Below are positions 42,659 through 52,847 of a stretch of DNA of 64,000 nucleotides, in pieces; the first letter of the stretch is position 1, and each line of letters opens with the position of its first letter. Below the pieces are notes generated by a model. It ran no database searches, had not been told where the DNA came from, and saw nothing but the letters and a program-made list of their open reading frames with translations. A program made the translations under genes and the position numbers. This stretch comes from an uncultured Butyrivibrio sp. (lineage in GTDB: Bacteria; Bacillota; Clostridia; Lachnospirales; Lachnospiraceae): contig NZ_CAMVPU010000001.1 in assembly GCF_947169445.1 (NCBI RefSeq), positions 1-64,000 on the forward strand. Reading direction: 5' to 3'.

Positions 42659-43948
42659 ATGGGAAGAATTGACGAACAGGATTTTGATGAGAAGAGGCTG
42701 GCTAGAAGACAACGCAGGAAGAGGAGCCAGCTTATTGCATATATATTGCTTTCAGTACTTTTGATCATAGTAATTATTGGAGGTGTCTTTGGCGTTCGCT
42801 ACATAACCAAGGTGGTTAATGCTAATAAGGCTGTTAAATTGCAGCAGGAAGAAGAGGCTGCAGCTGCTTTGGAGGCGTCGCAGAATGTAGTTATAGAGAC
42901 TCCGCAGGATACAGCCATGGAGCCCCAGGAGATGACACAGGGAGATGTCCTTGATGAAATAGTGAATAGCTGCATAGGTGAGCTTTCTATCGAGGATAAG
43001 GTAGCAGGTCTTTTTATGATAACACCTGAACAGCTTACCGGCGTTGAGACTGTGATCAAGGCGGGGAGCAGTACTCAGGATGCACTTTCCAGATATGCAA
43101 TAGGAGGCCTTGTATATGCTTCCAAGAATATCAAATCCAATGATCAGATAATCGAAATGCTTCGTAATACAGGTTCCATGAGTAAATATCCTGTATTTAC
43201 CGCGATAAAAGAAGACGGAACTTCAAGTGGATGTATTCAGGCATCTCTCGGTGGAATTGAGATACCGGACATTAACAGCTCAGATGCAGCATATACCGCA
43301 GGCACCAATATTGCAGCAGCCATGTTCAAGTACGGTTTTAATTTGAATTTTGCTCCGAATCTTGATATCAGTGAAAATGGCAAATATGGTACAGATAAAG
43401 ATGTTGCTTCGGACATTACCGCAGCTTTTGCAAGCGCTCTTTCTGATTCGGGAATTATAGCATGTGTCCATGACTTCCCGGTTAGTGCGGATACTGCAAG
43501 CGGAATGGCAATTGACGAAAGCGGAAGCGAACAGCTTGCAACCGGTGCTTACTCAATTTACAAAAATGCTTTTGAAAACGGAAATGTTAAGGCAGTAATG
43601 CTTAGCAATGTATCCATTCCAAATGTGGTTGGAGATAACACCCCTGTATCATTGTCTTCTGTAATGATACAAGACGAACTTAGAGGCGTTCTTGGATTTG
43701 ATGGAATCGTTATAACTGGTCCCTTGAACCAGAAAGCTATAACCGAGAATTATTCTCCTGCAGAGGCAGCCGTTAATGCTATAGCATCCGGTGCAGACAT
43801 GATCTACCTTCCGGAAGATTTTTCTGCGGCTTATCAGGGCCTCCTTGAAGCAGTAGAAAATGGAAAGATAACAGAAGACAGATTGGACGAATCACTTAGA
43901 AGAATATACAGACTGAAATATCAGGACAGAGTCGATGATATGAACTGA
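42659..43948 (+). CDS. GH3 (NagZ-like) family protein, probably catalytically inactive
   Basis: 429 aa. Basic N-terminus, one membrane anchor (QLIAYILLSVLLIIVIIGGVFG), an alanine/glutamate linker, then a TIM-barrel related to GH3 beta-N-acetylhexosaminidases (LSIEDKVAGLFMITPEQLTG; AIGGLVYA; NLNFAPNLDIS). Two key sites are altered: the loop KHFPGHGDT of active enzymes reads HDFPVSADT, losing the catalytic His, and the nucleophile segment TDDL reads TGPL, losing the Asp. A cell-wall-binding or structural role is more likely than hydrolysis. The ATG at 42659 follows AGGGG. Confidence 0.75.
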   Translation: MGRIDEQDFDEKRLARRQRRKRSQLIAYILLSVLLIIVIIGGVFGVRYITKVVNANKAVKLQQEEEAAAALEASQNVVIETPQDTAMEPQEMTQGDVLDEIVNSCIGELSIEDKVAGLFMITPEQLTGVETVIKAGSSTQDALSRYAIGGLVYASKNIKSNDQIIEMLRNTGSMSKYPVFTAIKEDGTSSGCIQASLGGIEIPDINSSDAAYTAGTNIAAAMFKYGFNLNFAPNLDISENGKYGTDKDVASDITAAFASALSDSGIIACVHDFPVSADTASGMAIDESGSEQLATGAYSIYKNAFENGNVKAVMLSNVSIPNVVGDNTPVSLSSVMIQDELRGVLGFDGIVITGPLNQKAITENYSPAEAAVNAIASGADMIYLPEDFSAAYQGLLEAVENGKITEDRLDESLRRIYRLKYQDRVDDMN

Positions 43949-44127
43949 TCAGATAAAGGCTATTGGGGCATAACCAGAGCAATAATTTTGACTATGAGAA
44001 TACCCGCATTATTGTATACAGTAATGCTTTAGAAATTCAGTGTTTTCCTGTGGTAAAAGGCACTTCACTTATGTTAGAATGAATTTTGGCTTTAAAACAA
44101 AGCATTATTTTTCGGGTGGAGATTTGT

Positions 44128-45009
44128 ATGTCAGAAACACAAAAAAAGATTGTATTTACTCTTAAAAAGGATCTGATTCGTCTCGTGGTGGTGCTGCTTG
44201 CAGCTTTCTTGATGGCGATGAATATTCAGACCTTTATTAATGCAGGAGGCCTTTATCCCGGCGGTGCTCAGGGACTGACTATTATTATAATCCGAGCAAC
44301 ATCTAAGTTCTTAGGTATTGAACTTCCTTATACTCCTGTGAGTCTTATTTTAAATGCTATTCCTATCTATATTGGATTTAGATTTATCGGTAAAAAATTC
44401 ACTCTCTTTTCACTTATCATGGTGTTCTTCAACGGTATATTTGTAGATATGCTGCCTATATATCCGGTGACTCATGATCCGCTGCTTATTTCAATTTTTG
44501 GTGGTATTGTGAATGCCGTTGCGATTACCATGTGTCTTGACGTGGATGCTACAAGCGGTGGTACGGACTTTATTTCTATCTTTTTATCCCAGAGAAAGGG
44601 TATTGATGCATTCCCCATAATCCTGGCTTTTAATGTCTGTCTGCTTACTGTTGCCGGTATTTTGTTTGGATGGGATAAGGCTCTTTATTCCATGATTTTC
44701 CAATATGTTTCAACCCAGGCGCTTCACGTTTTGTACAGAACATATCAGCAAAAGACCTTGTTTATCATAACTGACGTGCCAGAAGAAATCTGTAAGCTGA
44801 TTTATGCTAAGTCAGGCCATGGCGCCACACTTATAGATGGAGAGGGCTCTTACGGTCACAGCGATAAAAAAATTGTTTATTCTATCGTAAGTGCAGCTGA
44901 TACCAGAAAGCTTATTCCTCTCATTAAGGAGATGGATCCTCATGCCTTCATTAACTCTATTAAGACTGAGGAAGTTATGGGTAATTTCTATATGAGGCCA
45001 AGAGACTAA
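44128..45009 (+). CDS. YitT family membrane protein
   Basis: 293 aa. Five or six membrane segments (DUF161 region: INAGGLYPGGAQGLTII, DATSGGTDFISIF) and a C-terminal cytosolic DUF2179 domain (ITDVPEEICKLIYAKSGHGATLIDGEGSY). Function of the family is not established. GGTGGAG precedes the ATG at 44128; an upstream start at 44086 is not supported. The cupin gene follows 9 nt later. Confidence 0.88.
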   Translation: MSETQKKIVFTLKKDLIRLVVVLLAAFLMAMNIQTFINAGGLYPGGAQGLTIIIIRATSKFLGIELPYTPVSLILNAIPIYIGFRFIGKKFTLFSLIMVFFNGIFVDMLPIYPVTHDPLLISIFGGIVNAVAITMCLDVDATSGGTDFISIFLSQRKGIDAFPIILAFNVCLLTVAGILFGWDKALYSMIFQYVSTQALHVLYRTYQQKTLFIITDVPEEICKLIYAKSGHGATLIDGEGSYGHSDKKIVYSIVSAADTRKLIPLIKEMDPHAFINSIKTEEVMGNFYMRPRD

Positions 45010-45018
45010 GGAGGATTT

Positions 45019-45360
45019 ATGACAGAAAAAAATCAGAAGTGGCTTTTTAACAAGGATGCAGAAGGACAGCAGGTATCCGATGGAGTAGTTCGAATTATAA
45101 AGAGTTACACGGATGAGCTTATGGTGGTGGAAAATCACTTTAAGAAAGGTGCTGTTGGTGCGCTTCATTCACATCCGCATACACAGATTACATATGTTGT
45201 TTCAGGTAAATTTGAATTTACAATTGGTGATGAAAAAAATATAGTTACAGCCGGTGACACAATGCTGAAAAAAGATGGCATTGAACATGGCTGTGTATGT
45301 CTTGAAGAAGGAGTTCTTCTTGATATCTTTTCGCCTATGAGAGAAGATTTTGTTGAGTGA
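45019..45360 (+). CDS. Cupin-domain protein
   Basis: 113 aa, one small beta barrel. Metal ligands are visible in HSHPHTQITYVVSGKFEF and the second motif AGDTMLKKDGIEHGC. Such proteins are often sugar- or organic acid-binding or isomerases. Cotranscribed with the YitT-like gene. Confidence 0.85.
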   Translation: MTEKNQKWLFNKDAEGQQVSDGVVRIIKSYTDELMVVENHFKKGAVGALHSHPHTQITYVVSGKFEFTIGDEKNIVTAGDTMLKKDGIEHGCVCLEEGVLLDIFSPMREDFVE

Positions 45361-45369
45361 TAATTTTTT

Positions 45370-45398
45370 GCCGCACTTTAGCTACAGTGCGGCATTTT
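45370..45398 (+). terminator. Intrinsic terminator after the cupin gene
   Basis: GCCGCAC and GTGCGGC stem with ATTTT tail. Confidence 0.8.
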
Positions 45399-45505
45399 CT
45401 TTAAGTATTGTATAAGATTTTTGTTAGAGTATTTTTTGAATGCATAGATCTTATATATGAGCAGGATGTTTGATTCTATAAATTTGATAAAAGAGGTAGA
45501 TTAAC

Positions 45506-47929
45506 ATGAATAAGAAAATTGAAATATTGATTGATAAGCTATATCGGTATGACAGGAAAGATGAGCTGTGCTTTATTGGCTTTCCGCTTCCTAAGGGAAC
45601 CACAACAGATACATCAGATATACAGCTTTGGAGCGAAGATGAAACCTTCTGTCTTCCTACTCAGATGAAGGTAACTTCAAGGTATGATGATAATTCCATA
45701 CGCTTTGTTTTTATCAGATTTCTTGCAGATATCCCTGCTAACAAAAGGAGCAGATTCTTTTGCGTAATAGGAGATGGGAACAGTGAGAGGGATTCTGAGC
45801 CTGCGGCCTTTAAGCCGATTTCTTTGGAAAAATTTAAATCCGGTTACAGAATAGAAACTGTTGACGAAGAAGGCAAGCTCTTTTCCTACGAGGTAAGGGA
45901 TAACTCTTCGGAAATCTTTAGCTCTTTATCTTATGATATAAAATGTTATAAAGCTAAACAGTTTATGGGACCATGCCTTAATATACGTGATGCTGAATAT
46001 ACCGTAAACACAGGCACCTGGGAAGTTGTGGAACAGGGACCTTTGTGTGTGGTACTGAGAAATAAGGGGTTCAATCTAAATGAAAAAAACGGTGAGAAGA
46101 TAAGCTTTGAATTAAAGCTCACAGCTTATGCAGGGAAGGCTTATACGGAAGTATCCTACAGACTGATAAATGACACTGATGAGCTTTTTGAAATTAAGCG
46201 TTTGGATTTCCGGGTGTTTAATGAAGAGAGCCGTGGAACGATGGCTTCACTTGTGAGCGAGGAAAATAAAAGCCTTGACTCAACAGGCTGCGGAGATCAT
46301 CTGACAAAGAGCGAAGCCGGCGATGGACCAATTTATCATGTGTCAAATACGGCGGAATGCGATGCTCTTATAGATGGCAAAGAGTTAGGGAAAGTTAGGG
46401 CTATAACTGCTTCATCCAACTATAAGACCGACTATTATATCGGAAAAGACGGCGCTGCGGTATCGAAGATTGTGGACCATAAATACCTCTTAAAGGAAGG
46501 CAACGAACATTTTTCTGAAGTGTTCTATGGCACTTTCTTTGCTGACTGCACGGATGATGAGGGCGGAGTGTGTGGCACTATTTTCCAGGCACAGCAGAAT
46601 TACCCTAAGGCTGTTCTTGCAGATAAGGAAGGCATAACTCTTTTCCTGGTACCTGAATGCGAGGATAAGGTTGTGCTTCAAAGTGGAATGTCCAGAGAGC
46701 AGAAGTTCCTGCTGCATTTTCATGCTGCTGATATGAGCATGACAGAAATAAATGACAGAAGCATTGTGTATCAGATGCCGTACAGGCCATATGTTTCACC
46801 GTCTGTTTTTAGAGAAGCAGGTGTATTTCCTGACATTTTCGTGGATGAAGTGAATTTCACTGTAGAGCAGAATCTGGTAGCAAGAGCTGATGGACACTGC
46901 AGAGCACTTGGAATGCTTAATTTCGGAGATTCCTATGATGCCAATTACACCGCTCAGGGCCGCGGTGGCGGTAAGCTGGTATGGTGTAACAATGAGTATG
47001 ATTATCCTCATGCCTGTGCTCTAATGTATGCAAGGACCGGTATCCGAAGATTCATGGATTACACAATCGCTTCTGCAAGCCACTGGATGGATGTTGATGT
47101 TTGCCATTATCATAAGAATCCTCTTTACATAGGTGGTCAGTGGGAACACACCGCAGGCCATGTCATCAACGGAGTTATGGTCTGCTCCCATGAATGGGTT
47201 GAGGGACTTCTTGATTATTATCATTTTACCGGTGATGAGAGAGGACTTGAGACTGCAATAGGAATTGGAGAAAATGTTCTTCGACTTCTTGATATGCCTA
47301 TGTATGCTAAGCCAGGCGAAGCAAATGCCAGAGAGACCGGATGGGCTCTTAGGTCACTTACTGCTCTTTATGTTGAAACTTTGGATAAAAAGTGGCTTTC
47401 AAAGTGCGATAAGATCTTAAATGACTTTAAGCTATGGGAACAGCAGTATGGACACTGGCTTGCTCCTTATACTGACAATACGATCATACGAGTTGGCTTT
47501 ATGATTTCAGTGGCGGTAGGTTCTTTAATGCGCTACTATAATCAGTTTCCGGATGAGGAATTAAAAGGTCTTATCCTTAGGGCTGTTGATGATGTAATTG
47601 AGAACTGCTATGTGAAGGAATGGGGGATCTTCTACTACAAAGAGCTTCCATCTCTTAACAGACTAGGAACCAATACTCTTTTGCTGGAGGCACTTACAGC
47701 CGCCTATGACTTGTCTGGAGATAAAAAATACCTGGAATATGGCATTGGTACCTTTAAAAGAGCTATGTCTGATTCTCCATCATATTCTTCAACTAAGAGG
47801 CATGAGGACGACGCAGTGCTGGTCGGAAATATGAGCAGTAAAAATTTTGCCCAGAGCATGATTCCTATCGCCGGATTCTACAGGGCAATTACGAATGCAG
47901 GGGTGGAAGTACGTTCTATTGCAGTATGA
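45506..47929 (+). CDS. Large carbohydrate-active protein, exo-rhamnogalacturonan-lyase-like
   Basis: 807 aa without a signal peptide, so cytosolic. N-terminal half beta-rich; from about residue 440 an alpha/alpha-toroid (GGQWEHTAGHVINGVMVCSHEWVEG is the central signature region, with paired His). The layout fits cytoplasmic exo-acting pectin lyases or related polysaccharide enzymes that finish degradation of imported oligosaccharides. I recognise the architecture, not a verified specificity. RBS AAAGAGG is adequate. Confidence 0.5.
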   Translation: MNKKIEILIDKLYRYDRKDELCFIGFPLPKGTTTDTSDIQLWSEDETFCLPTQMKVTSRYDDNSIRFVFIRFLADIPANKRSRFFCVIGDGNSERDSEPAAFKPISLEKFKSGYRIETVDEEGKLFSYEVRDNSSEIFSSLSYDIKCYKAKQFMGPCLNIRDAEYTVNTGTWEVVEQGPLCVVLRNKGFNLNEKNGEKISFELKLTAYAGKAYTEVSYRLINDTDELFEIKRLDFRVFNEESRGTMASLVSEENKSLDSTGCGDHLTKSEAGDGPIYHVSNTAECDALIDGKELGKVRAITASSNYKTDYYIGKDGAAVSKIVDHKYLLKEGNEHFSEVFYGTFFADCTDDEGGVCGTIFQAQQNYPKAVLADKEGITLFLVPECEDKVVLQSGMSREQKFLLHFHAADMSMTEINDRSIVYQMPYRPYVSPSVFREAGVFPDIFVDEVNFTVEQNLVARADGHCRALGMLNFGDSYDANYTAQGRGGGKLVWCNNEYDYPHACALMYARTGIRRFMDYTIASASHWMDVDVCHYHKNPLYIGGQWEHTAGHVINGVMVCSHEWVEGLLDYYHFTGDERGLETAIGIGENVLRLLDMPMYAKPGEANARETGWALRSLTALYVETLDKKWLSKCDKILNDFKLWEQQYGHWLAPYTDNTIIRVGFMISVAVGSLMRYYNQFPDEELKGLILRAVDDVIENCYVKEWGIFYYKELPSLNRLGTNTLLLEALTAAYDLSGDKKYLEYGIGTFKRAMSDSPSYSSTKRHEDDAVLVGNMSSKNFAQSMIPIAGFYRAITNAGVEVRSIAV

Positions 47930-47977
47930 TTTATGATCGGAAAATGATAATGGCGGAAATGAGAAACCTCATGACCG

Positions 47978-48049
47978 GTTACTGTTCACTCGCTTGCAGC
48001 TCGCTCCAGTAACAAATTCGCGCATTCATTCCAATTCGACTTCGTCGAA
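47978..48049. repeat. Two adjacent inverted repeats
   Basis: GTTACTG (47978-47984) pairs with CAGTAAC (48007-48013), and TTCGAC pairs with GTCGAA (48035-48049). They cover the 3' end of the beta-helix fragment. They may be a REP-like intergenic repeat marking a recombination junction. Confidence 0.4.
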
Positions 48050-48765
48050 GAGTTGGCTGAATCAATAGCACCTGTATAATCGGAACCATTGGTTAGGTTA
48101 AGAACGATACTTGAAACATCGTCTACGACTATGTCGCCGCTGGCAGACTGGTTTGAAAGGTTAACTGTAGCGTTACCACCATTCTTTCCTTCGGTTCCCC
48201 AGCTGTCAGCTGAAAGGTCTATAAGGACATTGCTGTCGTCAGAGTAGATGAGCTCTACATTGTTTAAGTTTATCGTGGTGGTTACGTTAGTTACGTGGAA
48301 CATCGAGCCTGTAAGCGCTGTGAGGCTTCCGCCTGTCATATTTAATTCGGAGCTTCCTTCCTGGGCATCACCAGACATTGACTGATATATAAGTACGTTG
48401 GTTGCTGTAGTCGACTGTCCGTTCAATGTGGCGTTATTTCCGGTGAGATCGGAGTCAGTTATAGTAACAGAATTACCACCTTCAATCACAACTGCTTCTG
48501 AATTTGTGGCTGATAGTGTGGAATCAGAAACGGTTATATCAGCAGTAGAATAAATCGCTGGTGATCCGACACCGGAAGTAGAAGCTGTTGTTTCTGTGGC
48601 CGTTACAGTTCCGCCACCGCGGTCTGTACGGATAGCTGCTGAAGAATTACCTGTAGTAGAAATAGTTACATTATCAGCAACGAGGGTGGCACCTCCGGTT
48701 GTCATAAGGCTGCCGGAATTGTTTCCCGAAACGGCAGAGAGCATCCGACCCGCAAGCACGAGCAT
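47986..48765 (-). pseudogene. Fragment of a beta-helix adhesin-like surface protein
   Basis: 259 aa open frame composed of right-handed beta-helix-type repeats rich in Thr, Ser, Asn and Val (SSAAIRTDRGGGTVTATETT, LSADSWGTEGKNGGNATVNL). No signal peptide, no anchor, and the last about 15 residues switch to unrelated sequence inside an inverted repeat. The start is also not a natural N-terminus. It is best read as an internal piece of a much larger secreted protein, cut at both ends. Confidence 0.7.
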
Positions 48766-48827
48766 GAACGGTAAAAGAAATAACAGCGGGATAGCAACTT
48801 ACCCCGCTGTTCGTGTTTTCTGAATGA

Positions 48828-49313
48828 TTACGGAAGATCAACATCGTTTCCAGTATAAAGGTATCTCAAATGAAAGCCCGCATCCAAATCCCTTATATCT
48901 GAATAAGCGATCGTCACGCCGTATTCTACCGATACGTCAAGCCCCTTGTCGCCGAAGCCGTACACGTAATGATAGCGGGGATGTGCGTCCTCGATGGGTT
49001 TTGGAGTGCGCCGCGTGACCCAGTTTTCATTCTGACAGAGATACGCCTTTTCGGAGATCCTCTTGATCGTACTGCCTGAGGGCATGGTTTTCGTCTTTTT
49101 ACCGGCGCCGCTGCCCTTGACATAAACGTCTTCCCACACGCCGTCTTTGTATTTCCCGATATAAGACTCCGTGACCTTGCCTTTTTTCATAATGACGTAC
49201 CAATAGGTATCGCCCTTTCCGCCGAGGATGTGATCGACGTCGTCCCGGTACGCCTGATAATACTCAAAGCCGCCGTTTTCTTCTACAAGCTGAATGAACC
49301 GTTCTTCAAACAT
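48828..49313 (-). CDS. Hypothetical protein in a higher-G+C segment
   Basis: 161 aa, soluble, rich in Tyr, Gly and Lys. I do not recognise a family. It is followed on the minus strand by the beta-helix fragment and preceded by the lipoprotein gene 48 nt away, so the two are probably cotranscribed. Base composition is clearly richer in G+C than most of the window, suggesting transfer. Confidence 0.6.
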   Translation of the reverse strand: MFEERFIQLVEENGGFEYYQAYRDDVDHILGGKGDTYWYVIMKKGKVTESYIGKYKDGVWEDVYVKGSGAGKKTKTMPSGSTIKRISEKAYLCQNENWVTRRTPKPIEDAHPRYHYVYGFGDKGLDVSVEYGVTIAYSDIRDLDAGFHLRYLYTGNDVDLP

Positions 49314-49361
49314 AACACTACCTCATGAGTTGATCCGGCTGAAAGAAATCAGAGTGGCTCA

Positions 49362-50504
49362 CTATTGATTCACCGACACAAAAATATTGATCTGTGCGGT
49401 AGCGTTGCTGCCTATCCGAATCTGCAGCGGAATTCCGTTATACTCATAATCAGCGACCTGCTGCTCTCCGCCGGTCAAAGTATTTACACTGTCAACGGCA
49501 AGCCCCGCATCAGCAAGCATGGCGGCGAGACCATTCAAAGTGTCGGCGAGGGTCTCGTTGTCCGCGTAGCCGGTCACTGACAAGCTGTCATTCGTGATCA
49601 TCAGAAGGACATTCTCTCCGGACTCTGCGTAATCAAGAGCCGGCAGTCCAATGGATGCCCACATCTCCTCGGTTGGCCAGGTATCACCGTCGCTGCCTAC
49701 CGCATCCTGAAAAGCATAAAAGACATTTTCGGGGATTTCTCCGCCGCCGGAGATACCGTTGCCATTACCATTACCGTTAACATTGGCGCTTTCTCCTGCG
49801 TCAGCGCGCTCGCTTTCGATCAAATCTTCAAGTTCGTCATCAGACAAAGAAGAAAGCTCTCCATCTTTATAGAAGCGGGTCAGCAAAGTGGCGATCGCTT
49901 TTCCTTCGTAGGTAAAGACGAAATCGTAATAGCCGGGTTCACATTCTTCGGGATGCAGATAAAAGCTGCCCCATTCCGTTTCATCTGGATTTTCCGTATC
50001 CTCGGGATAATGAAGATCGCAATAGTTCGCAAAGTTCGGATCGAGATCGGAGAATTTGGCTTTGTTGTAATACTCCTGATCGTCGCGGTGCTTGAGTATC
50101 CAGACTCTGAGTCCGTAGGTCGCGTCGGTATCCGGGTAGAAATAGACCCACTCGTTCAGTTCAAAGATGCAGCGGACGTCGGTAAGGGAAGACTCTTTGC
50201 TGTTGAAGCCGTCCGTAGTGCCGGCTTGGTTGCCTTTGATGACCACGCCGCGAAGGACGGACGGATCCCTGTCGTCAAGGGCGATGAGGTTGAGTTTTCC
50301 GGTGAGTTTTGCTTCCTCGGCGTTATTGCCGCCCTGCGAGGTGTTGCCGTTGCCCGATTCGTTGCCGGATTGCTGATTATCACCGGTGCTATTTGCGGGC
50401 GGGGTGGTGCTGTTGCTTCCGGGATCGTTGCCTTTGCAGGCTGCCAAGCTGACAATCAGCAAAGCAGAAAGCAGCAGACAGATGATGCGTTGTTTGTTAA
50501 ACAT
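49362..50504 (-). CDS. Putative lipoprotein in a higher-G+C segment
   Basis: 380 aa. Lipoprotein signal peptide with lipobox SLAACK (Cys23), then a low-complexity Gly/Asn/Ser/Thr spacer to about residue 63, a middle beta-rich domain, and a second small domain at the end (NVLLMITNDSLSVTGYADN). No known enzyme motif. G+C-rich codon use differs from surrounding genes. GGAGG precedes the ATG. Surface-exposed binding or hypothetical. Confidence 0.75.
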   Translation of the reverse strand: MFNKQRIICLLLSALLIVSLAACKGNDPGSNSTTPPANSTGDNQQSGNESGNGNTSQGGNNAEEAKLTGKLNLIALDDRDPSVLRGVVIKGNQAGTTDGFNSKESSLTDVRCIFELNEWVYFYPDTDATYGLRVWILKHRDDQEYYNKAKFSDLDPNFANYCDLHYPEDTENPDETEWGSFYLHPEECEPGYYDFVFTYEGKAIATLLTRFYKDGELSSLSDDELEDLIESERADAGESANVNGNGNGNGISGGGEIPENVFYAFQDAVGSDGDTWPTEEMWASIGLPALDYAESGENVLLMITNDSLSVTGYADNETLADTLNGLAAMLADAGLAVDSVNTLTGGEQQVADYEYNGIPLQIRIGSNATAQINIFVSVNQ

Positions 50505-50587
50505 AATAAGCCTCCTTCAAGATTGCTCTCGGAAGGAGGATCGACTTGAGTCAAAGACTTTTGATTCATCCTCCGAGGCAGAATCGT

Positions 50588-50662
50588 CCTCAGAGGTGTT
50601 GTCCTCAGAGGTGTTGTCCTTAGAGGTGTTGTCCTTAGAGGTGTTGTCCTCAGGGGTGTTGG
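50588..50662. repeat. 15-bp tandem repeat, five copies
   Basis: Unit CCTCAGAGGTGTTGT repeated five times, with single-base variants (CCTTAG, CCTCAGGGG). It lies upstream of the lipoprotein gene and before the coupling-protein remnant. No genuine gene covers it. A mini-satellite or remnant of a repeat-coding region. Confidence 0.85.
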
Positions 50663-50762
50663 ATAGAATAACCCTTATAAAGGGTACCACAAGTGCTCTT
50701 GGAAGTCAATACCTTTTAGAAATAATCCTGTAATTCATCAATAAATCAGAAAAAGCACTTGA

Positions 50763-52226
50763 CAAAACGCTTCATGGGGAACGCCACAGGACATTGAGCC
50801 ATTCATAGCTCCTAAGTTTGAGGATAATGTGATACTCACTCAGACAGAGAGGCTTACAATGGAGAGCAGACCTAAGATTCCAAAGTACGCCAGAAATAAG
50901 AATGTGCTTATCATAGGTGGGGCCGGTTCTGGTAAAACGAGATTTTTCCTGTTGCCGAACTTATTACAAATGCACAGTTCTTATGTAGTTACTGATCCCA
51001 AGGGGGACCTTGTGGTCAAGACAGGTAAATGCCTGAAAAGACATGGCTACGAGATTAAAGTTTTTAACACCATAAATTTCAGCAAGAGTGCTCACTACAA
51101 CCCATTCCGTTATATCCACTCGGAAAAAGACATCCTGAAGCTGGTAAACGCATTGATATCCAACACCAAAGGTGAAGGCAAATCAGGTGATGAGTTCTGG
51201 ACAAAAGCAGAGACGCTGTTATATACAGCTTTGATCGGATATATCTATTATGTTGCACCATATGAAGAGCAGAATTTCAATACTCTTCTGGAGCTTATAA
51301 ACGCCTCAGATGTCAGGGAAGATGATGAGGATTATATGAGCCCGGTGGATATGCTCTTCAGAGATTTGGAAAAAGATAGTCCTGATCACTTTGCTGTTAG
51401 GCAATATAAAAAATTCAAAGTTGCTGCCGGCAAGACTATGAAATCAGTGCTCATAAGCTGTGCAGCAAGACTTTCGCCTTTTGATATTCAGGAGCTAAGA
51501 GATATTACAAGGTATGATGAACTTGACCTTGATATGCTTGGAGACAGGAAAACTGCACTGTTCCTTATCATGAGTGATACTGATCCGACATTCAATTTCC
51601 TTATAGCTCTTATCTACACTCAGATGTTCAACCTGCTATGCGAAAAGGCGGATGATGTCTATGGCGGAAAGCTTCCGATTCATGTGCGATGCCTTATAGA
51701 TGAGACAGCAAATGTTGGACAGATACCTAACCTGGAAAAGCTTGTAGCCACAATTCGAAGTCGTGAGATAAGCGCTTGCCTGTTCCTTCAGGCAAAGTCA
51801 CAGCTTAAGGCAATCTACAAAGATCACTGTGATACCATAATCGGAAATATGGATTCACAGCTCTTCCTTGGTGGTACAGAGCAGACTACGCTTAAGGATC
51901 TAAGCCAGATGCTCGGTAAGGAAACCATCGACATGTACAACACCGGAGAAAGCAGAGGCAACAATCCGTCTTATTCTATGAATTATCAGAAAACAGGAAA
52001 AGACCTCATGACCATGGATGAGCTTGCTGTTATGGATGGGGGTAAGTGTATCTTGCAACTTCGTGGAGTAAGGCCGTTCTTCTCTGATAAGTATGATGTA
52101 ACACAGCATCCACACTATAAGGAGACAGGCGAGTACGACAAGAAGAATAAATACGATATCGCAAAGAACCTGAAGCCGAGAATGTCTCTTAAGGATGAAG
52201 ATTTTTATGACGTTGTAGAAGCATAA
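50763..52226 (+). pseudogene. Truncated VirD4/TraG-type coupling protein of a conjugative element
   Basis: About 487 codons. Walker A GGAGSGKTR, Walker B LIDETANVGQIPN, and RSREISACLFLQAKSQ identify a type IV coupling ATPase of Tn1549-like elements. The frame continues upstream of the first ATG (50865 region) through QDIEPFIAPKFEDNVILTQT to a TGA at 50760-50762, with no membrane anchor. Full-length relatives have about 100 further N-terminal residues with two membrane segments. So the 5' end is lost and it probably does not function. No relaxase or other conjugation gene is nearby. Confidence 0.85.
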
Positions 52227-52263
52227 AGAAAGGGCGGGGTATATCGCTATACTCCGCTCAAAA

Positions 52264-52797
52264 TCATTTCTGTTTATTTGCTTTCCACTTGGCCAAAACG
52301 CCTTCAAGTTTTTTGAAATCAAGACACCGTTTTCGGAGATTGTTATTAGCTTTGTCAGAATTAATCATATCGTAAAGCTTATTTGCTTTTTTGATTATTG
52401 CATCCTGATTCTTCTGCACCCAATCAAGCTCGTTAGAACATAGATTCTTATATGCTTTTGTCTCAGCAGAATCATTTTTATTGATTTTTACATTCATTTT
52501 AGTGATCACTGAATCGTCAACAGGAATCATATTATTAAAGTTCATAACACCTATTAACTTTTCATCATGAAAAATCCTTGTAAAATCAATATCATTTTTC
52601 ATTGTCAAATGTTTTGGCTTTGGGTGATCCTAGGGAATGCAGTACTGATGCTGGCCACAAATAACGACTACACCAACAAACGGTCTATTACTCTTGTGAA
52701 TCTGCGGAGATACTGATTGCACCCTGTCATCAGCAGAATGAAGATTGCGAACATATTTCATGTCCATGGTGTACAGATATAGCTTTTCTTGATTCAT
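52264..52797 (-). pseudogene. ToxN/AbiQ-type type III toxin endoribonuclease, interrupted by a stop
   Basis: Two halves in one frame, separated by TAG at 52630-52632 (codon 56). The first, from the ATG at 52797 behind GGAGGAG, reads YLYTMDMKYVRNLHSADDRV and IHKSNRPFVGVVV; the second reads LIGVMNFNNMIPV and ends in LDFKKLEGVLAKWK. Together they give the about 176 residues normal for ToxN/AbiQ, which cleave RNA and are neutralised by a repeat RNA. The repeat RNA lies directly upstream. The nonsense codon probably inactivates the toxin. Confidence 0.8.
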
Positions 52798-52817
52798 ACT
52801 CCTCCAAAATATAAGAA

Positions 52818-52840
52818 GGCTGCAACAAGTGCAGCCCTCA
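52818..52840 (-). terminator. Hairpin between ToxI repeats and ToxN
   Basis: GGCTGCA and TGCAGCC stem on the minus strand between the repeat RNA and the toxin gene. In ToxIN loci this terminator lets only a fraction of transcripts reach the toxin. Confidence 0.75.
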
Positions 52841-52847
52841 TTTGCTT

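Noticed and set aside
50386..50733. Plus-strand frame encoding SSEVL repeats
   Set aside because: It overlaps the lipoprotein gene antisense and is produced by the 15-bp tandem repeat; no ribosome site.
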